64,000 bases of DNA from Rubrivivax sp. GTDB taxonomy: Bacteria > Pseudomonadota > Gammaproteobacteria > Burkholderiales > Burkholderiaceae_C. A program made the position numbers and the translations under genes. Under the pieces are notes generated by a model that was not told the origin of the DNA, made no database searches, and saw only the letters and a program-made list of their open reading frames with translations. The DNA is taken from contig JADMJD010000030.1 in the NCBI GenBank assembly GCA_018780805.1, positions 12,940 to 76,939 on the forward strand. Reading direction: 5' to 3'. Positions 52,022 through 60,358 of the stretch are shown one piece after another (positions within the stretch are counted from its first letter, which is position 1; every line of letters begins with the position of its first letter).

Positions 52022-52825
52022 GTGGGCGCCGCCTACCTCCTGTCCGGCCCGCCCGGCGGAAAGCTGCAACTCGCCGTCGGCATGCTGGCGTTCGGGGGCT
52101 TTCAAATCGAGCCCGTCACGTTCGGGCATGCCTATCGTGTGCTTGAAACCGAGGCGTTGCTTTTGAAGCCCGACCTGTTCTTTGACCGCACGACGATTGC
52201 TGCATTTGCGTATCGAATCGCCGCGGACAAAGAACCGGCCTGGGTCGCAGAGATGCAGGCGAAAGTGCGAAAGGTGGCGCAGGGCATGAAGGAACGCGAC
52301 GCGAACATGGCGAACCTTGCTCGACTGGACCCGGCCTGGGCCGAGAAGATTCAGAAGGCCCAGCCCAAGGCTGGCGACCTCTTCGAGAGGGCCCGCGCGA
52401 CCATTCCCGAGGGCATCAGCTATGGCCCCATGCCAATCGCCGGGGGCGCTGTCTTTCGATCAAACATCAAACGCGAGCGGCCCTATCGACGGTCTGAGAT
52501 CTCGGGCCGTGTCGGTCTGCACTATCTCGCATCGGCAATTGACCTCGGTCTGACTGTGACGATCTGTGATCCGGAGACTTTGCGATATGAAGTCACCGGC
52601 CCGACGGCACTGCAAGTGCGGTTGCTGGCGCAGATGCAGGGCAAGAGCGAAGCAGACGCCATGGCCGCACTTGGCATCACAGCCGGGACCGTGGCCGAAG
52701 AGGACCGCCCCGACGTTCCCGAGATCAAGGTCACGCTGCCGACCCGAGTTACCAAGTCGTCAATCTCGCACGACGGGCAGGGCCGAATCTCCGAAGTGAC
52801 ACAGACCGAGACCTCGGAGGACTGA
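52022..52825 (+). CDS. Hypothetical element protein before the tape measure gene
   Basis: 267 residues from a GTG start 2 bp after the previous stop. Parts: GAAYLLSGPPGGKLQLAVGM, EPVTFGHAYRVLETEALLLK, a charged helical middle (VAEMQAKVRKVAQGMKERDA), ISYGPMPIAGGAVFRSNIKR, and a C-terminal ALGITAGTVAEEDRPDVPEI, KVTLPTRVTKSS. No TM segment or catalytic motif. In a tail operon a tape measure gene is normally preceded by the tail assembly chaperone pair with a programmed frameshift; I see no slippery site here. Confidence 0.72.
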   Translation: MGAAYLLSGPPGGKLQLAVGMLAFGGFQIEPVTFGHAYRVLETEALLLKPDLFFDRTTIAAFAYRIAADKEPAWVAEMQAKVRKVAQGMKERDANMANLARLDPAWAEKIQKAQPKAGDLFERARATIPEGISYGPMPIAGGAVFRSNIKRERPYRRSEISGRVGLHYLASAIDLGLTVTICDPETLRYEVTGPTALQVRLLAQMQGKSEADAMAALGITAGTVAEEDRPDVPEIKVTLPTRVTKSSISHDGQGRISEVTQTETSED

Positions 52826-52831
52826 CGCACC

Positions 52832-55800
52832 ATGGCAACGAACCGCCGCGATGTAGTGCTGGGCGTCAAGATCGAGAGCGACGGCGCGCCTGTACTGACC
52901 GAACTTGCGGGCGCCGTGCGGGGCCTTGGAGCCAGCGCGGGCAACAGTCAAGCCGACCTCGACCGTCTGGCCGCCGAACTGGACCAGCTGACCGCCGCCA
53001 AGAAAGCCGCGCGTGAAGTCGAGCGCTCTCAAGCCGCCGCCCTTGCAGAGACTCGCCGCGAACTCGGCGCCCAGCGCAGCGCGCTGGAACTTTTGAACGC
53101 AGGCGCGGACAAGGCGACAAGGTCTACTGTCGAGTATCAAGCTGCATTGCGTGCAGCCAACACGGCAATTGCTCAAAGCAGGGCGGCACTGCGCGAAAAG
53201 ACCGCCGCCCTTGCCACCGCGGCCGCCAGCACGCGTGCCGCCGTCGCAGCAGAGGCCGACCACGTCGCCGCGATCCAGCGCACCGCCGCCGCAGCGCGCG
53301 CCAGCGCAGCCACGCAGGCCGCCGCGGGCGCTACTGTTCGGGGCGAGCTCGACAAGATCGGCGCTGCGCTGAACACTGTTCAGACCCTGGCTGGCGCAGC
53401 ACTTGGCGGGACGCTGCTGACGAGCGCCGCGCGAGACGTTGCCGACGCGGCAGACGCTTTCAACAACCTAGGCGCACGGGTGCGCCTGGCCACTGGGGAC
53501 AGTGCCGACTTTCAGAGCACGTTCGCCCAAGTGTTCGAGATCGCCCAGCGTACCGGCGTGGCCGTTGACGACGTGGGCGCGCTGTTCGTCAAGCTGGCGC
53601 AGGCTGGCCGCGAACTGAACCTGACGAACCGCGACGCGCTGGCCCTGACCGAGAGCATCACGCAGGCCCTGCAGTTGTCGGGCGCCAGTGCTTCAGAGGC
53701 CGCGTCAGGCGTCCAGCAGTTCGCCCAAGCGTTGGCGTCGGGCCGGCTGCAAGGCGACGAACTGCGGTCCATTCTGGAGAACGCCCCCCGGCTTGCGCGC
53801 GCACTTTCGGAAGGGCTGGGCGTGACCGTGGGCCAGTTGCGCGAACTGGGTTCACAGGGTGCACTGACCGCTGCGCAAGTCATCAACGCCCTGCAAGGCC
53901 AGTCGGCCGCGCTGCAGTCGGAGTTCGATCAGCTGCCCCCCACGGTGGGCCGTGCGCTGGCCAACCTTTCTACAGCCTGGACCCGGTACGTGGGCGAGGT
54001 AGACCAAGCCAACGGGGTAAGCGCCGCCGCTGCGGAGGCAATCAACTCGCTTGCTTCCAACCTCGACACTCTGGGCACGCTGCTGTTTTCCGCCGGCAAG
54101 GCCGCCGCCGCCTGGCAGGCCCTGAAGCTCGCTCAGACCATGCTGGGCATCGCGACCGCGACCCGGGCCGCGACCGTTGAAACCGTGGCGCTGGCCACGG
54201 CCCAGACCGCCGCCGGCACCGCCGCCACGGGCGCCGCAGCATCGGCCGGCAGGTTCGCCGCGATCCTGGGCGGGTTCAAAGTCGCCGCGCTGCTGGCGAT
54301 CATCACGAACTTCCGGGAACTGGGCACGTGGATAGGCGAAGGCATCGCCAAGTTGGCCGGCTATGACGACAAGCTGAAAGAGACCGAGGAAGAGCTCGCC
54401 GCCAATGACCGGGCCGCCCGCGCCATGGCCGCCAGCGTCGCCGCCCTGGCTCAAGAGTCGGCAAAGGCTGCAGAGGAAGCCGCCGGCCTGACGACCGAAT
54501 CCCGCCGCCTGCTGGGCGAGTTCGACCAAGTGCGCCAGAAGGGCGAGAGCGTGGCCGACGCACTGGGCAAGGTGCAAAAGGCCCTGGACCTGTCGGACCT
54601 CTCAGGCATCACCGCGGCCGGCGCTGCACTCGACGTGCTGGCGCAGCGTGGCGCTATCACCGGGGCCCAGTTGCGCGACACGCTGGCCGGCGCGCTGAAG
54701 GACGTAGACCTCGGAGTGTTTGAGGCTCAGGCCCGCGCTGCGTTCGATTCGAGCACCCAAGGGGCCCGCCGCCTGGCCGCCGCACTCGACGCCCTGGCCG
54801 ACGAATCGTTGCGCCGCGCAGGCACGAGCGTTCGAGAGCTCGAAACCGGGTTCACAGAGGCCGCGTCGAGTGCAATCAACGACGTCGACGCCCTGGCCAC
54901 ATCCCTGGAAGCGCTGGGCGCCGACGCAGGCACGACCGGGCGCCTGCTGGCCGCAGCACTCGACAGAGCCACCGACGCCGCCGGGACGGAGCGCGCACTT
55001 CAAGCCGTCATCGACCGAGTCGAAGAACTGGGCCGTCAGGGCAAGCTCTCCGGCGAGACGTTGACCGCCGCACTTGAAGGCGCGCGCAAGAAATTGGACG
55101 AGCTCAAGCCCGGCGTGGACAGCCTGGCGGAGGCGCTGCGAACGTTCGGCATCAAGACCCGCGACGAACTGCAGGCCACGGCTGACACACTGGGCAAGGC
55201 ATACCGTGTGATCGCCAACGACGTGTCGGTGTCGCTGGCTGACAAGGCCCGGGCCTTCGCCCAGTTTCGCGATGCAGCCATCGCCGCGAATGGTGGCGTC
55301 GAGTCTTCAGAGATCAAGCTGCAGGCCCGCATCATCGAAGCGCAAGCTGCCGCGGCTGGCCTTGGCAGTGTGATCGAGTCGTCAATGGGCCGTGCCAAGC
55401 GCGCGACCGATGCCGCTACTGAGGCCGTCAACCGATACGGGGAGCGGCTGAACCAAGCCGCCGGCAGCCTGGGCGGTACGTCGGCCGGCGTGGCTGGCCC
55501 TGGGGGCGAGATCAACGGCGGGAAGACTGACTCGGTCCTAGGCCCGACCGGGAGCTCTGACTTCGGCGTCGATTTGCAAGTGCCTGTCCCTGAGGGCTAC
55601 TACTACACGTTGAACGGCAGTGATCCGAACGTCGAGCGGAGCGCCGGCTATGACCCGCTGGGCCGGCCCTATGGCGGGTACTTCGCCAAGATCCCCGGGT
55701 ATCGCCCCGACGGCGCCAACGCGCCCGGCGTGGGGCCCTTTGGAGGCACGGCAGGCGCCCGTGCACCTACCCCCGCCCCCGCGCCCATCTCGACGCCTGC

Positions 55801-55942
55801 GCCGGCCCCTGCGGGCGCAGCTGGGGTCATCCGGGTAGAACTGACCTTCGCAGGCCGCACCGCCAGCGTGCCCACGACTGAAGAGGGCGCCGCTGCCCTC
55901 GTTGCGCTGCTCAAGGAAGCCGAGAGGCAGACGGGGGCATGA
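52832..55942 (+). CDS. Phage tail tape measure protein
   Basis: 1036 residues, full length for the family. It sets the length of a siphovirus or myovirus tail. Residues 30-160 form a coiled coil. The tape measure domain is at about 190-380: FNNLGARVRLATGDSADFQS, VFEIAQRTGVAVDDVGALFV, ALALTESITQALQLSGASAS, SGRLQGDELRSILENAPRLA and INALQGQSAALQSEFDQLPP. Hydrophobic segments (around 420-500, KVAALLAIITNFRELGTWIG) are typical and may act in membrane passage. The C-terminus has a Pro/Ala linker and a short beta domain. It is the only virion gene in the element. The next gene overlaps its stop. Confidence 0.93.
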   Translation: MATNRRDVVLGVKIESDGAPVLTELAGAVRGLGASAGNSQADLDRLAAELDQLTAAKKAAREVERSQAAALAETRRELGAQRSALELLNAGADKATRSTVEYQAALRAANTAIAQSRAALREKTAALATAAASTRAAVAAEADHVAAIQRTAAAARASAATQAAAGATVRGELDKIGAALNTVQTLAGAALGGTLLTSAARDVADAADAFNNLGARVRLATGDSADFQSTFAQVFEIAQRTGVAVDDVGALFVKLAQAGRELNLTNRDALALTESITQALQLSGASASEAASGVQQFAQALASGRLQGDELRSILENAPRLARALSEGLGVTVGQLRELGSQGALTAAQVINALQGQSAALQSEFDQLPPTVGRALANLSTAWTRYVGEVDQANGVSAAAAEAINSLASNLDTLGTLLFSAGKAAAAWQALKLAQTMLGIATATRAATVETVALATAQTAAGTAATGAAASAGRFAAILGGFKVAALLAIITNFRELGTWIGEGIAKLAGYDDKLKETEEELAANDRAARAMAASVAALAQESAKAAEEAAGLTTESRRLLGEFDQVRQKGESVADALGKVQKALDLSDLSGITAAGAALDVLAQRGAITGAQLRDTLAGALKDVDLGVFEAQARAAFDSSTQGARRLAAALDALADESLRRAGTSVRELETGFTEAASSAINDVDALATSLEALGADAGTTGRLLAAALDRATDAAGTERALQAVIDRVEELGRQGKLSGETLTAALEGARKKLDELKPGVDSLAEALRTFGIKTRDELQATADTLGKAYRVIANDVSVSLADKARAFAQFRDAAIAANGGVESSEIKLQARIIEAQAAAAGLGSVIESSMGRAKRATDAATEAVNRYGERLNQAAGSLGGTSAGVAGPGGEINGGKTDSVLGPTGSSDFGVDLQVPVPEGYYYTLNGSDPNVERSAGYDPLGRPYGGYFAKIPGYRPDGANAPGVGPFGGTAGARAPTPAPAPISTPAPAPAGAAGVIRVELTFAGRTASVPTTEEGAAALVALLKEAERQTGA

Positions 55943-56181
55943 ACGAGCCAACCACACACCAGATAGGCCCGCTCACGATGCGAGTGTGGCCGCCGGAGCC
56001 GCTGCCCCCGCGTGACCTGGCCGCGCTGAACCTGACCGCGGGCGAACTGCTGCGCCTGCTGGACGCCCTCGCAGGCGACGGTGCGCCGCAGGCCGCCGGG
56101 CTGCTGACCGCCGCGCGTGGTCTGGCCTACAGCCTGCAGCAGCGCCTGCAACGAATCACCACAGAGAGGACCACCCAATGA
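55939..56181 (+). CDS. Hypothetical small element protein
   Basis: 80 residues; ATG overlaps the tape measure stop. IGPLTMRVWPPEPLPPRDLA, LNLTAGELLRLLDALAGDGA, GLAYSLQQRLQRITTERTTQ. The helical pattern is unremarkable. The overlap with both neighbours argues for a genuine gene. Function unknown. Confidence 0.7.
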   Translation: MNEPTTHQIGPLTMRVWPPEPLPPRDLAALNLTAGELLRLLDALAGDGAPQAAGLLTAARGLAYSLQQRLQRITTERTTQ

Positions 56182-56522
56182 GATCCGAACGAATCGACGC
56201 CCTGGCCGCGCAACTGCGCAAGTCGAGGACCACGACTGCAGCACTAGACCCGGCATCCCGGGCGCAGCGCCTGGCCGCCGCTCGCTTGTTCGGGCAACGA
56301 CTCGCGTCTGAGCGGCTGACGTTGGAACAGATCGAAGAGGCGGCCGGGTTCGTCGGGGTGCCGATGTTCGAGTGCCAGATGCACCACCGCCTGCTGTGGC
56401 TGGTGCCCATGGTGCCCTCGGAGTTCTTCAGGCCCCACGACCCCGACGTTCAACAAGAGCTCATCTGGGGCATTGCCGACGTTTGGCAGGCCGTGCAGGA
56501 ACGGGCTGCGGCCACCGGTTGA
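56178..56522 (+). CDS. Hypothetical element protein
   Basis: 114 residues; ATG overlaps the previous stop. RIDALAAQLRKSRTTTAALD, RLAAARLFGQRLASERLTLE, QIEEAAGFVGVPMFECQMHH, LLWLVPMVPSEFFRPHDPDV. The region LTLEQIEEAAGFVGVP is HTH-like, and a hydrophobic patch with His/Met (MHHRLLWLVPM) follows. No family recognised. Confidence 0.7.
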   Translation: MRSERIDALAAQLRKSRTTTAALDPASRAQRLAAARLFGQRLASERLTLEQIEEAAGFVGVPMFECQMHHRLLWLVPMVPSEFFRPHDPDVQQELIWGIADVWQAVQERAAATG

Positions 56523-56526
56523 GATC

Positions 56527-57207
56527 ATGCCCGAACCATTGTGGTCAGGGTCAGGCGCAAATACACTGACGATTCACAATCGGAGTTCGTATGACGCTGC
56601 CAAGAGCCCCGGGCACCTCACCCCCGCCAACGGACATTCGCCACTGGACCCCCCACCGGCCGATACAACCAGCGCCGGCACCTGCGCCCAGCCCGTCGCC
56701 GTCGAGTACACCACCGCCACAACCGGGAAGATGATCATGCCTGAAAGAACGCTCGGCATAGCGATTGCGGAAGTGCGTTTTGCCATTGAGTTTGGATCTC
56801 TGAACGAGCGTTTTTGGCAGCGTCTGGACACGACGTTCAATGTCGTGCAATGCCTGTTTGGAATGCTTGCGCTAGCTGGCGTGTTCTCGTTGCACGAGGC
56901 GCTACTTGCAATCGCAGGTACGGTGATCGCTGTCATTAGCGCCCTGCAGTTGACCTTGCGCCCGCTGCAGACCTCAATAGAGTTTCGCGACGCAAGGCGA
57001 AAGTTTCAAGACTTGAATCGACGAGTGGCTTTGCTGACCCTAACCGAGATCGACGGTGAGCTTGAAGATCTCCGACGCGAGGCACCACATGGCTTACATG
57101 CGCTGGAGCGCCCGGCGTTCAATCGCGTGAACGAACGTCACCATGGCGACCAAGCCATTGTTGAGCCGCTGAACTGGCGGGAGAAGTTTGCGGTCGCAAT
57201 GGCCTAG
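56527..57207 (+). CDS. Two-TM SLATT-like membrane protein
   Basis: 226 residues from the first ATG; an ATG 68 codons later (56731) may be the real start, since the leading segment is low-complexity. The core is a helix (FGSLNERFWQRLDTTFNVVQ), two TM helices (QCLFGMLALAGVFSL and LLAIAGTVIAVISALQLTL) and a charged helical tail (FRDARRKFQDLNRRVALLTL, EIDGELEDLRREAPHGLHAL). This is the layout of SLATT two-TM effectors, which are linked to anti-phage systems through membrane pore formation. Base composition is less GC-rich than neighbouring genes, as for accessory cargo. SLATT assignment is by pattern only. Confidence 0.6.
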   Translation: MPEPLWSGSGANTLTIHNRSSYDAAKSPGHLTPANGHSPLDPPPADTTSAGTCAQPVAVEYTTATTGKMIMPERTLGIAIAEVRFAIEFGSLNERFWQRLDTTFNVVQCLFGMLALAGVFSLHEALLAIAGTVIAVISALQLTLRPLQTSIEFRDARRKFQDLNRRVALLTLTEIDGELEDLRREAPHGLHALERPAFNRVNERHHGDQAIVEPLNWREKFAVAMA

Positions 57208-57267
57208 CCCGGCGAGCCGGACTTCTGTCGAGCGGCGGGAATTCGTCGGTCGAAGTACCCGGCACAC

Positions 57268-57837
57268 TTACGGCACATATTCGTCGAGGGATTCCGAAGC
57301 ATGCCTCAAGGCGCCGAGCGCAGGCACGATCAACTCGAGCACGAATGGCCAGTCTGTCGAGACAATCGGTTCCGCATCGTAGTGCCTCAGGTCGGCATCG
57401 ATATGTCGCTGAAGTTGCACCAGAAGGCCCCGACCCCGCACTAGGTCGATGGCGCAAGCAGGTAACGCGAGCGCCAGCGCATGCAAGGCGGCATCATCCA
57501 AGAATGAGACTTGCCCAAGCGTTCGCGCAAGCCAACGTAGGTTGTCGATATCCAGAGGCGCCCCGCCGGCATCCAGCGCGGCACGTTCGATTGCTGTCGC
57601 GGCGCCGAGGATCTGACTCATGTTCAGCAGTTGGCCCGCCGCAACAACTTTGGCCGCGGCGTCAATCACTTCGTCTGCCGCCTTGCGCCTAGCCCGCAGT
57701 TGGACGAGCGGCACTGCCAGTGCAACACAAACCGCGAGGACGGTGCCTATTGCTTGTGCCCACGCTGACCACTCTTGCTTGGACATGCAGGTAGCCCACG
57801 AGTCAATCCAAAAGAGGCAGTACTGAGTTTCAGCCAC
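57268..57837 (-). CDS. Membrane-anchored hypothetical protein on the opposite strand
   Basis: 189 residues. N-terminal MAETQYCLFWIDSWATCMSK, then a TM helix (QAIGTVLAVCVALAVPLVQL) and a basic flank (RARRKAADEV). The rest is soluble and helical (LARTLGQVSFLDDAALHALA, LVQLQRHIDADLRHYDAEPI). Phage and satellite ends often carry a membrane-anchored cargo gene read from the far strand. The N-terminal W...W.TCM..EW pattern recalls other single-TM phage cargo proteins, from memory. Function unknown; superinfection exclusion or abortive infection are guesses. Confidence 0.65.
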   Translation of the reverse strand: MAETQYCLFWIDSWATCMSKQEWSAWAQAIGTVLAVCVALAVPLVQLRARRKAADEVIDAAAKVVAAGQLLNMSQILGAATAIERAALDAGGAPLDIDNLRWLARTLGQVSFLDDAALHALALALPACAIDLVRGRGLLVQLQRHIDADLRHYDAEPIVSTDWPFVLELIVPALGALRHASESLDEYVP

Positions 57838-58038
57838 GGTGATGCAGGCGGTTCGGATGTTGGTGCGCGGCTAAGGCCGGATCCCGCGGCAGGTTCTGGC
57901 AAAGTGGGCCCCACTTGCCTTGTGGGCGAGAGGCGCTGCTTCGCATTCGAACTCTGCCCCCTCGTTTTTTTGGATGGCGGGTTTGATGGCGGGTGAGGGG
58001 GTCTAGAAGCCTTGAAACCCGCATGAATGCTGGGTCTC
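57838..58038. other. Right attachment region
   Basis: About 200 bp. TCGCATTCGAACTC (57941-57954) and the TTTTTTTGG-ATGGCGGGTT-TGATGGCGGGTG-like stretch (57965-57995) repeat sequences of the left end; the tRNA-Ser 3' end follows. GCAAAGTGGGCCCCACTTGC (57899-57918) is a near-perfect palindrome (stem CAAGTGGGG-like), possibly a terminator-like hairpin. Confidence 0.5.
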
Positions 58039-58126
58039 TGGCGGAAGCGGTGAGATTCGAACTCACGGGCCCTTGCGAGCCGCCGGTTTTCAAGACCGGT
58101 GCAATCGACCACTCTGCCACGCTTCC
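58039..58126 (-). tRNA. tRNA-Ser (anticodon UGA)
   Basis: Complete cloverleaf read leftward: acceptor GGAAGCG pairing with CGCTTCC, G73-CCA encoded, anticodon loop CTTGAAA giving UGA (reads UCA and related codons), a long class-II variable arm, and T-loop TTCGAAT. The tRNA 3' end is the target of the integrated element, and the gene remains intact. Confidence 0.95.
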
Positions 58127-58141
58127 GATGCAACGCGGATT

Positions 58142-58966
58142 CTAGGCGCCCGGGCGTTGGGCCTGGGGGCAGGGCTGCTGGAGGGCCTCGCGCCGGCCGC
58201 CGTCTACGCGCACGGCCGTGAGCGCGCCGCCCCACAGGCAGCCGGTGTCGGTGGCCAGCAGGTCGGGGCGGTTGATCAGGCCCAGCGTGCTCCAGTGGCC
58301 AAACGCGATGGGGGTGCCGGCGGTGCGGCGGTGCGCGTGCTGGAACCAGGGCGCCATGCCGGGCGGCGCGGCGTCCAGGCCTTCCTTGGCGTCAAAGTCC
58401 AGTGTGCCGTCGGCGGCGCAGAAGCGGATGCGCGTGAAGACGTTGATGGCACATCGCCAGCGGTCCGGGCCCTGCAGGCCGTCGTCCCAGCGTGCGGGGC
58501 GGTTGCCGTACATCACGTTCAGGAAGGCGGGCAGGTCGGGGCCGGCCAGCAGGCCTTCGAGTTCTGATGCCAGCGCCAGCGTCTGCGCCGCATCCCAGGC
58601 CGGCACCACCCCGGCGTGCACACACAACCAGCCGGCGCGTTGCAGCGCGAGGCGTCGGGTGCGCAGCCAATCCAGCCATTCGCTGCGGTCGGGTGCGTCC
58701 AGGATGGGGCCCAGCGTGTCGCTGCGGTGCGGCTTGCGCACACCATGGGCCACGGCCAGCAGGTGCAGGTCGTGGTTGCCCAGCAGGCAGCTGGCGGCGC
58801 TGCCGTAGCCGCGCAGGCGGCGCAGCACACCCAGCGAATCGGGCCCGCGGTTGACCAGGTCGCCCAGCAGCACGATGTGGTCGCGCGACGGGGAAAAGCC
58901 GATCTTGTCCAGCAGCAAGCCGAGCGCGCCGTCACAGCCTTGCACGTCGCCGATGAGGTAGTCCAT
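58142..58966 (-). CDS. apaH: Bis(5'-nucleosyl)-tetraphosphatase, symmetrical
   Basis: 274 residues, normal for ApaH, which cleaves Ap4A to two ADP. The metallophosphatase motifs are all present: IGDVQGC (GDxxG), LLGDLVNRGPDS (GDxxDRG-like with N in place of D), LLGNHDLHLL (GNHD), and CVHAGVVPAWD, FGHWSTLG. The ATG start at MDYLIGDVQG follows GGAGAC. Stands alone, 13 bp beyond the tRNA-Ser gene and divergent from the CNNM-CBS gene. Confidence 0.95.
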   Translation of the reverse strand: MDYLIGDVQGCDGALGLLLDKIGFSPSRDHIVLLGDLVNRGPDSLGVLRRLRGYGSAASCLLGNHDLHLLAVAHGVRKPHRSDTLGPILDAPDRSEWLDWLRTRRLALQRAGWLCVHAGVVPAWDAAQTLALASELEGLLAGPDLPAFLNVMYGNRPARWDDGLQGPDRWRCAINVFTRIRFCAADGTLDFDAKEGLDAAPPGMAPWFQHAHRRTAGTPIAFGHWSTLGLINRPDLLATDTGCLWGGALTAVRVDGGRREALQQPCPQAQRPGA

Positions 58967-59050
58967 GTCTCCATTGTCACGGGCCGCGGGTAAGCGTCTG
59001 TTAATCTCCGCGTCCCGCAACCGCTCCCGGCCACTGGCGCCGGGGCCCTG

Positions 59051-60358
59051 ATGGACACTGCCTTACTGGTCTTCCTCATCCTGCTGAATGGCGCGTTCGC
59101 GATGGCGGAGATGGGTTTGACGGCGGCGCGCAAGGCGCGTCTGCAGGTGATGGTTGAAACGGGGGACGGCGGTGCGGCGGCAGCGATGGCGCTGCACGAG
59201 GACCCGACGCGCTGGCTGTCCACGGTGCAGATCGGCATCACCTCCATCGGCTTGCTGAACGGCATCGTCGGCGAGGCCGCGTTCGCCGGCCCCTTCGGTG
59301 ATTGGCTGGAGCAGACCTTCGCCATCGGCGAGCGCCCGGCCGACATCGCGGCCACGGCCGGCGTGGTGGTGCTGATCACGTTCTGCACCATCATCTTCGG
59401 CGAGCTGGTGCCCAAGCGCATCGGGCAGATGTTCCCCGAGGCCGTGGCGCGCGTCGTTGCGCGGCCGATGAACCTGATCTCCATCGCCGCCAAGCCCTTT
59501 GTGTGGATGTTGTCGGCTTCCACCCACGGTGTGCTCAAGCTGCTGGGCCTGGCTGGCCGCACGCCGGGTGCCAGCGTGACGGAAGAAGAGATCGCGGCCC
59601 AGCTGGAAGAAGGCCTGGACGCCGGCGTGATCGAGGCCCAGGAGCACCAGATGGTGCGCAACGTGTTCCGGCTGGACGATCGCCAGATCGGCTCGATGAT
59701 GATCCCGCGCGCCGAGCTGGTGTGGCTGGACGCGAACGAACCCATCGCACACATGCTGGCCAAGATGGTGGAACACGGCCACTCGCGTTACCCGGTGTGC
59801 CGTGGCGGCCTGGACGACGTGATCGGCGTGGTGGGCACCACCGACCTGCTGGGCCCGCTGTCGCGTGGCGAGCCGCCCTCGCTGCTGGAGCTGTTGCACG
59901 CGCCGGTGTTCGTGCCCGAGACGCTCAACGGCATGGAGCTGGTCGAACATTTCCGGCGCAACGACGTGGACATGGTCTTCGTCGTCGATGAATACGGCGC
60001 CGTGCAAGGCCTGATCAGCGAACGTGACGTGCTCGAGGCCATTGCCGGCGAGCTCGGCGAAGGTTCACCTGACGAGGCTTGGGCCACGCAGCGTGCCGAC
60101 GGCAGCTGGCTGATGGATGGCCTGATCCCGGTGCCCGAGCTGAAGGACCGCCTTGAAGTCAAGGAACTGCCCGAAGAAGACCGCGGGCGCTACAACACCC
60201 TGGCCGGCATGATCATGCTGCTGCTCGGGCGCCTGCCCGCCACCACCGACACCGTCGAGTGGGGCGGCTGGTGCTTCGAGGTCGTCGACCTCGACGGCAA
60301 GCGCGTGGACAAGGTGCTGGTCAGCCGCATCGAAGAACCTGGAGATACTCGACCATGA
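59051..60358 (+). CDS. CNNM-CBS hemolysin-family membrane protein (CorC/HlyC, YtfL type)
   Basis: 435 residues. N-terminal DUF21/CNNM transmembrane domain (MDTALLVFLILLNGAFAMAE with further helices to about 140; LSTVQIGITSIGLLNGI; VVVLITFCTIIFGELVPKRI), then a pair of CBS domains (ARAELVWLDANEPI, HSRYPVCRGGLDDVIGVV; LLELLHAPVFVPETLNGMEL; DMVFVVDEYGAVQGLISE) and a C-terminal CorC_HlyC domain (WGGWCFEVVDLDGKRVDKVL). Thought to work in magnesium/cobalt efflux or metal homeostasis; the hemolysin name is historical. It overlaps the SapC gene by four bases. Confidence 0.93.
   Translation: MDTALLVFLILLNGAFAMAEMGLTAARKARLQVMVETGDGGAAAAMALHEDPTRWLSTVQIGITSIGLLNGIVGEAAFAGPFGDWLEQTFAIGERPADIAATAGVVVLITFCTIIFGELVPKRIGQMFPEAVARVVARPMNLISIAAKPFVWMLSASTHGVLKLLGLAGRTPGASVTEEEIAAQLEEGLDAGVIEAQEHQMVRNVFRLDDRQIGSMMIPRAELVWLDANEPIAHMLAKMVEHGHSRYPVCRGGLDDVIGVVGTTDLLGPLSRGEPPSLLELLHAPVFVPETLNGMELVEHFRRNDVDMVFVVDEYGAVQGLISERDVLEAIAGELGEGSPDEAWATQRADGSWLMDGLIPVPELKDRLEVKELPEEDRGRYNTLAGMIMLLLGRLPATTDTVEWGGWCFEVVDLDGKRVDKVLVSRIEEPGDTRP

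Larger units (their letters stand above)
44267..58052. mobile_element. Integrated phage-satellite-like element at tRNA-Ser(UGA)
   Basis: About 13.8 kb between two copies of TGGCGGAAGCGGTG, the right copy being the 3' end of tRNA-Ser. Content, left to right: P4-type integrase, paired repeats, AlpA, second HTH protein, unknown 153-residue protein, primase-polymerase/helicase, origin-like inverted repeats, small genes, tape measure protein, small genes, SLATT-like two-TM protein, opposite-strand membrane protein. Nearly all genes share one strand with ATGA overlaps. No terminase, portal, capsid, head-tail connector, tube, baseplate, fibre, holin or endolysin is recognisable. Independent replication genes with only one virion gene fit a satellite better than a prophage remnant, because the genes present look intact. 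A second pair of shared repeats makes the exact ends uncertain by up to 100 bp. Confidence 0.8.

Noticed and set aside
44267-58052. Ordinary complete prophage
   Set aside because: Only one virion gene is recognisable and there is too little space for a head and tail module.
44267-58052. Integrative conjugative element
   Set aside because: No relaxase, coupling protein or type IV secretion gene is present.
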